Assembly (NCBI RefSeq): GCF_007859915.1
Contig: NZ_SJPM01000002.1
Coordinates: 435,819 to 499,818 of the forward strand
DNA from: Neorhodopirellula pilleata
GTDB lineage: Bacteria > Planctomycetota > Planctomycetia > Pirellulales > Pirellulaceae
Reading direction: 5' to 3'
Length of the DNA stretch: 64,000 nucleotides
Shown: piece by piece, positions 62,173-64,000 of the stretch
Layout: every line of letters starts with the position of its first letter
Numbering within the stretch: position 1 is the first letter of the stretch
Notes under the pieces: generated by a model
The model's input: the letters and a program-made list of their open reading frames with translations, nothing else
Databases searched by the model: none
What the model was told of the DNA's origin: nothing
Position numbers and translations under genes: made by a program

Positions 62173-62676
62173 GATTGCCCCGTCGCTAATCGCAACCCTT
62201 CGTCGCCGCCAAACGTCCGGCGGGTCGTCACAACAATCAAGTTCGAGCCAGCCATCAGTTTCGCCCTTAAACTCGATACCGTCAATCGCGACGGGTGTTC
62301 GCCAGTGTATAAAACCTGCGGAGTCAAGGCAGATGACGTCGGTGTAAGTTGCAATGAACGCGTGCTTGGGATCATGTGCGATGTAACAAGCAATGCCGAG
62401 GTCATCGTAGTATCTCCACGAATATGCTTGATCAAGGCGAAGTAGGTAGACAGCACCGCGTGCAATCCAGAGGTGAGCGTTAGCGTACGGCCAATGAGTA
62501 ATCGACGTTGCGTATCCATTTCCCGGTTTCGCATTGGCGATCCAGCAGTGCGTCTCATCAGTCCAACATCGAAGGACGCAACCCTCGGATGTTGTAGTGC
62601 CGTTTCCATCGTCAAGATTTACGACATTGTCTTGCGTCCGTGGAAGGTGAGGCAGCGGCTCGAGACGCACGTTCAT
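62167..62676 (-). CDS. Cassette gene: hypothetical soluble protein
   Basis: 169 residues from ATG 62676, 9 bp after the R' box of attC site 11; the open frame upstream is attC read-through and is left out. Rich in Trp, Cys and His (CWTDETHCWIANAKPGNG, HLWIARGAVYLLRL, WRTPVAIDGIEFKGETDGWL), suggesting a compact beta fold. The stop TAA lies in R'' of attC site 10. No signal peptide or membrane segment. No family recognised. Confidence 0.75.
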   Translation of the reverse strand: MNVRLEPLPHLPRTQDNVVNLDDGNGTTTSEGCVLRCWTDETHCWIANAKPGNGYATSITHWPYANAHLWIARGAVYLLRLDQAYSWRYYDDLGIACYIAHDPKHAFIATYTDVICLDSAGFIHWRTPVAIDGIEFKGETDGWLELDCCDDPPDVWRRRRVAISDGAIG

Positions 62677-62684
62677 TTCTTTCG

Positions 62685-62773
62685 GGTAACGGTAGGGTTC
62701 AGCGGGGCCGCGCGAACGACTCTCCACCTCAAAAACGTCAACTCGCGGCCTCCGTTGCAACCCATGGTTCTGT
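62685..62773 (-). other. attC site 11
   Basis: R'' ACAGAAC (62767-62773), R' CGTTACC (62685-62691). Arms GGGTTGCAACGG and CCGCTGAACCC pair with one extra G. Very similar to site 9 over its full length, apart from the R boxes. Confidence 0.92.
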
Positions 62774-62776
62774 CCG

Positions 62777-63676
62777 CTATTCGTGAACCTGGCAGTTAGG
62801 CAATGCAGCGCGGAGTGTCGCAACGCCCGCATCTGACAGTTTCGTATCGTTGACGCCCAGGTGTTCCAACGCATTTAGTGTAGCAAGCGACGGTATACAA
62901 TTGTCAGAAAGTGCGGTATTTCCTATCCGCAGAATTCGCAGCCTGGGCCATGCGTTTGGGGACGCAAGAATTGCGTCGGTGACTTCAGTCTCAAATAGAT
63001 CGAGATGTTCGAGGTTTGCGAAGCGTTCTAACGCCGCGCGTGCGTCATCAGTCATTCTCGTAGCGCCAAGATGCAGTGAATGCAGGTCAAGAGGCGCTAG
63101 GTACTCGACGCCGACCGCCGAGATAGCCGTGTCGCCAATCGCAAGGCTGCGCAACGAACGGAGTTTTGCGACTGCGGTCATTGCGTCATCCGTGACTGCA
63201 GTGCCCTGTACAAGCAGTTCTTCAAGCACATCGAGTTGCGCAAGATGAGTCATCCCTGCGTCGGTGATCGGCGTTCCATCGAGCCACAAGAATTTGAGTT
63301 GCGACATGGATGCTACGTGAAGAAGTCCATTGTCCGTTACCGCTGTGTCATACAAGCCTAGCCAAGTCATGGACGGCAGATCGAGGAGGAGCGGTAAGTC
63401 GTCATCAGTTACCGTACTGCGACTAAGGTCAACCTGAACGACGTCTCCGACGTAGTCATCACCCAGTAGATTATGCATCCAGCCCGACGGTGCCGCACGA
63501 ACGCCAAGGTCGAAATCATATTTGACGGTACCGCCAAGGTCACGAACACGCGTCACAATAACGGATTGTTGCTTTGCGTCGCGTAATCGCGATGCAACGT
63601 TGAAGACGACGACGCCAAGGAGCGGGACGAGCACCACCAGGGCAACAATTGAAACGGTGCGAAATCGTCGATTCAT
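62777..63676 (-). CDS. Cassette gene: leucine-rich-repeat protein with N-terminal membrane anchor
   Basis: 299 residues from ATG 63676 (the longer frame reads through the attC upstream). One membrane segment (VSIVALVVLVPLLGVVVFNV). Then about eight LRR units of the planctomycete type: VDLSRSTVTDDDLPLLLDL, WLGLYDTAVTDNGLLHVAS, FLWLDGTPITDAGMTHLAQ, LAIGDTAISAVGVEYLA, LHLGATRMTDDARAALERF and LGVNDTKLSDAGVATLRA. It is a surface or periplasmic interaction protein. It has the same architecture as the 56768-57418 product. The TAG stop lies 3 bp before attC site 11 R''. It is the first complete cassette seen from the right. Confidence 0.88.
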   Translation of the reverse strand: MNRRFRTVSIVALVVLVPLLGVVVFNVASRLRDAKQQSVIVTRVRDLGGTVKYDFDLGVRAAPSGWMHNLLGDDYVGDVVQVDLSRSTVTDDDLPLLLDLPSMTWLGLYDTAVTDNGLLHVASMSQLKFLWLDGTPITDAGMTHLAQLDVLEELLVQGTAVTDDAMTAVAKLRSLRSLAIGDTAISAVGVEYLAPLDLHSLHLGATRMTDDARAALERFANLEHLDLFETEVTDAILASPNAWPRLRILRIGNTALSDNCIPSLATLNALEHLGVNDTKLSDAGVATLRAALPNCQVHE

Positions 63677-63701
63677 ACGTGGGGTGAACGTCCCTTCGTG
63701 A

Positions 63702-63791
63702 CAGAACGTTACCAATCACCCGGCGGCGACGAGAAGTTGTCAATTATCAAAACTCCCGACTTCGCCGCTCGGGTGCATTGGATGGTTCAAG
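63702..63791 (-). other. attC site 12
   Basis: R'' CTTGAAC (63785-63791), R' CGTTCTG (63702-63708). Arms CCAATGCACCCG and CGGGTGATTGG pair with one extra G. A GTTTTGATAATTG box lies in the stem. It is the right-most site in the window, so at least one more cassette or attI lies to the right. Confidence 0.92.
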
Positions 63792-63864
63792 TAAGCCGCT
63801 ATCGCGGCGGGGAAGTACATTTTGAGTGGTTTGGAGGTATCTGGATTTGTTTGAAGCATCCTGG

Positions 63865-63907
63865 CAGGAGGAGCTGTTCGCTGTGGACAGCTCATCAACT
63901 CCTCCTG
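63865..63907. repeat. Nested inverted repeat at the right edge
   Basis: CAGGAGGAG (63865) pairs with CTCCTCCTG (63899), and inside them GAGCTGT pairs with ACAGCTC. Perfect stems of 9 and 7 bp. It lies between attC site 12 and the plus-strand frame at 63925. It could belong to an attI region, a terminator or an operator; this cannot be decided here. Confidence 0.7.
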
Positions 63908-63924
63908 TTACAGGAAACTTTCGA

Positions 63925-64000
63925 TGTCCAAGTATAGCAATAACAGCAGCCCCAATCCACTCGGGCTCTTCTTTCCCGCTGCAGTTCGCCAGCGACTCTC
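63925..64000 (+). CDS. Start of an unidentified plus-strand gene, cut by the window
   Basis: Frame opens at ATG 63925 with AGGAAA 6 bp upstream and stays open to the edge (25 codons). The visible residues (SPNPLGLFFPAAVRQRL) match no family I recognise. The direction is opposite to the cassettes, as expected for an integrase gene in the usual integron layout, but that is only a placement argument. Confidence 0.35.

Noticed and set aside
62677..62874. N-terminal extension of the 169-residue cassette protein
   Set aside because: The extra codons translate attC site 11 and part of the neighbouring LRR gene.

Overview
The window comes from a planctomycete, most likely a Rhodopirellula-like member of the Pirellulaceae. 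The reasons are the density of lineage-typical families (DUF1501, DUF1549/DUF1553, DUF1559, a formylglycine sulfatase, DUF1583-like paralogues, an ExbB/ExbD operon with a cyclase-fold repeat protein, a STAND Ser/Thr kinase, a Fae-like protein) and the characteristic palindromic repeats between genes. There are no rRNA or tRNA genes. All family names rest on reading motifs in the sequence; no database search was run.

Left part (1-16279, all minus strand): one long, tightly packed gene string that runs off the left edge. It starts with an ECF sigma factor, followed by a membrane protein that joins an anti-sigma-like N-terminus to DUF1549/DUF1553, a Tat-exported DUF1501 protein, a seven-EF-hand secreted protein, then the MoxR ATPase / DUF58 / BatA-like vWA / large vWA-like / DUF4175-like module. 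The end of the last gene carries 141-bp in-frame tandem repeats whose arms match palindromic repeats found between genes elsewhere in the window.

Middle part (16544-56012): three secreted DUF1583-like paralogues in a row; an operon of a TPR protein, ExbB, ExbD and a membrane-anchored cyclase-fold repeat protein; a DegT-type aminotransferase; a secreted agmatine/peptidyl-arginine deiminase-like protein; a 1328-residue STAND kinase; a DUF1559 protein; FtsQ-like and MurB (a dcw-cluster remnant); QueA; SerC and SerA; a second cyclase-fold repeat protein; a sulfatase; a Tyr/Pro/Ser-rich secreted protein; an NCS2-like permease; KdsB; a LamG-like secreted protein; and a Fae-like protein. Two kinds of mobile-looking repeat occur here: nested palindromes that share the same outer arms but carry different cores (about 24.9, 33.5, 37.9, 39.3 and 41.7 kb), and a 133-bp MITE-like element present twice in opposite orientation on either side of the serC-serA segment. 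Each MITE copy supplies the stop codon of its neighbouring gene.

Right part (about 56.3-63.8 kb, all genes on the minus strand): an integron cassette array. Eleven well-formed attC sites and one degenerate one, each about 90 bp, separate small genes. Each intact site has R''/R' boxes ending in AAC and starting with GTT, paired arms with one extrahelical base (usually G) in the L'' arm, and a central stem-loop with a GTTTT(T)GA-type box. Cassette contents: two leucine-rich-repeat membrane proteins, a zeta-type toxin with a putative antitoxin, a zinc-ribbon protein apparently started at CTG, several small membrane proteins, a tandemly duplicated 346-bp gene-less cassette with short GC palindromes, and another gene-less cassette. 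A group II intron remnant lies at one attC. No integrase lies inside the window, but the array polarity places attI and intI beyond the right edge, where a plus-strand reading frame begins at 63925.
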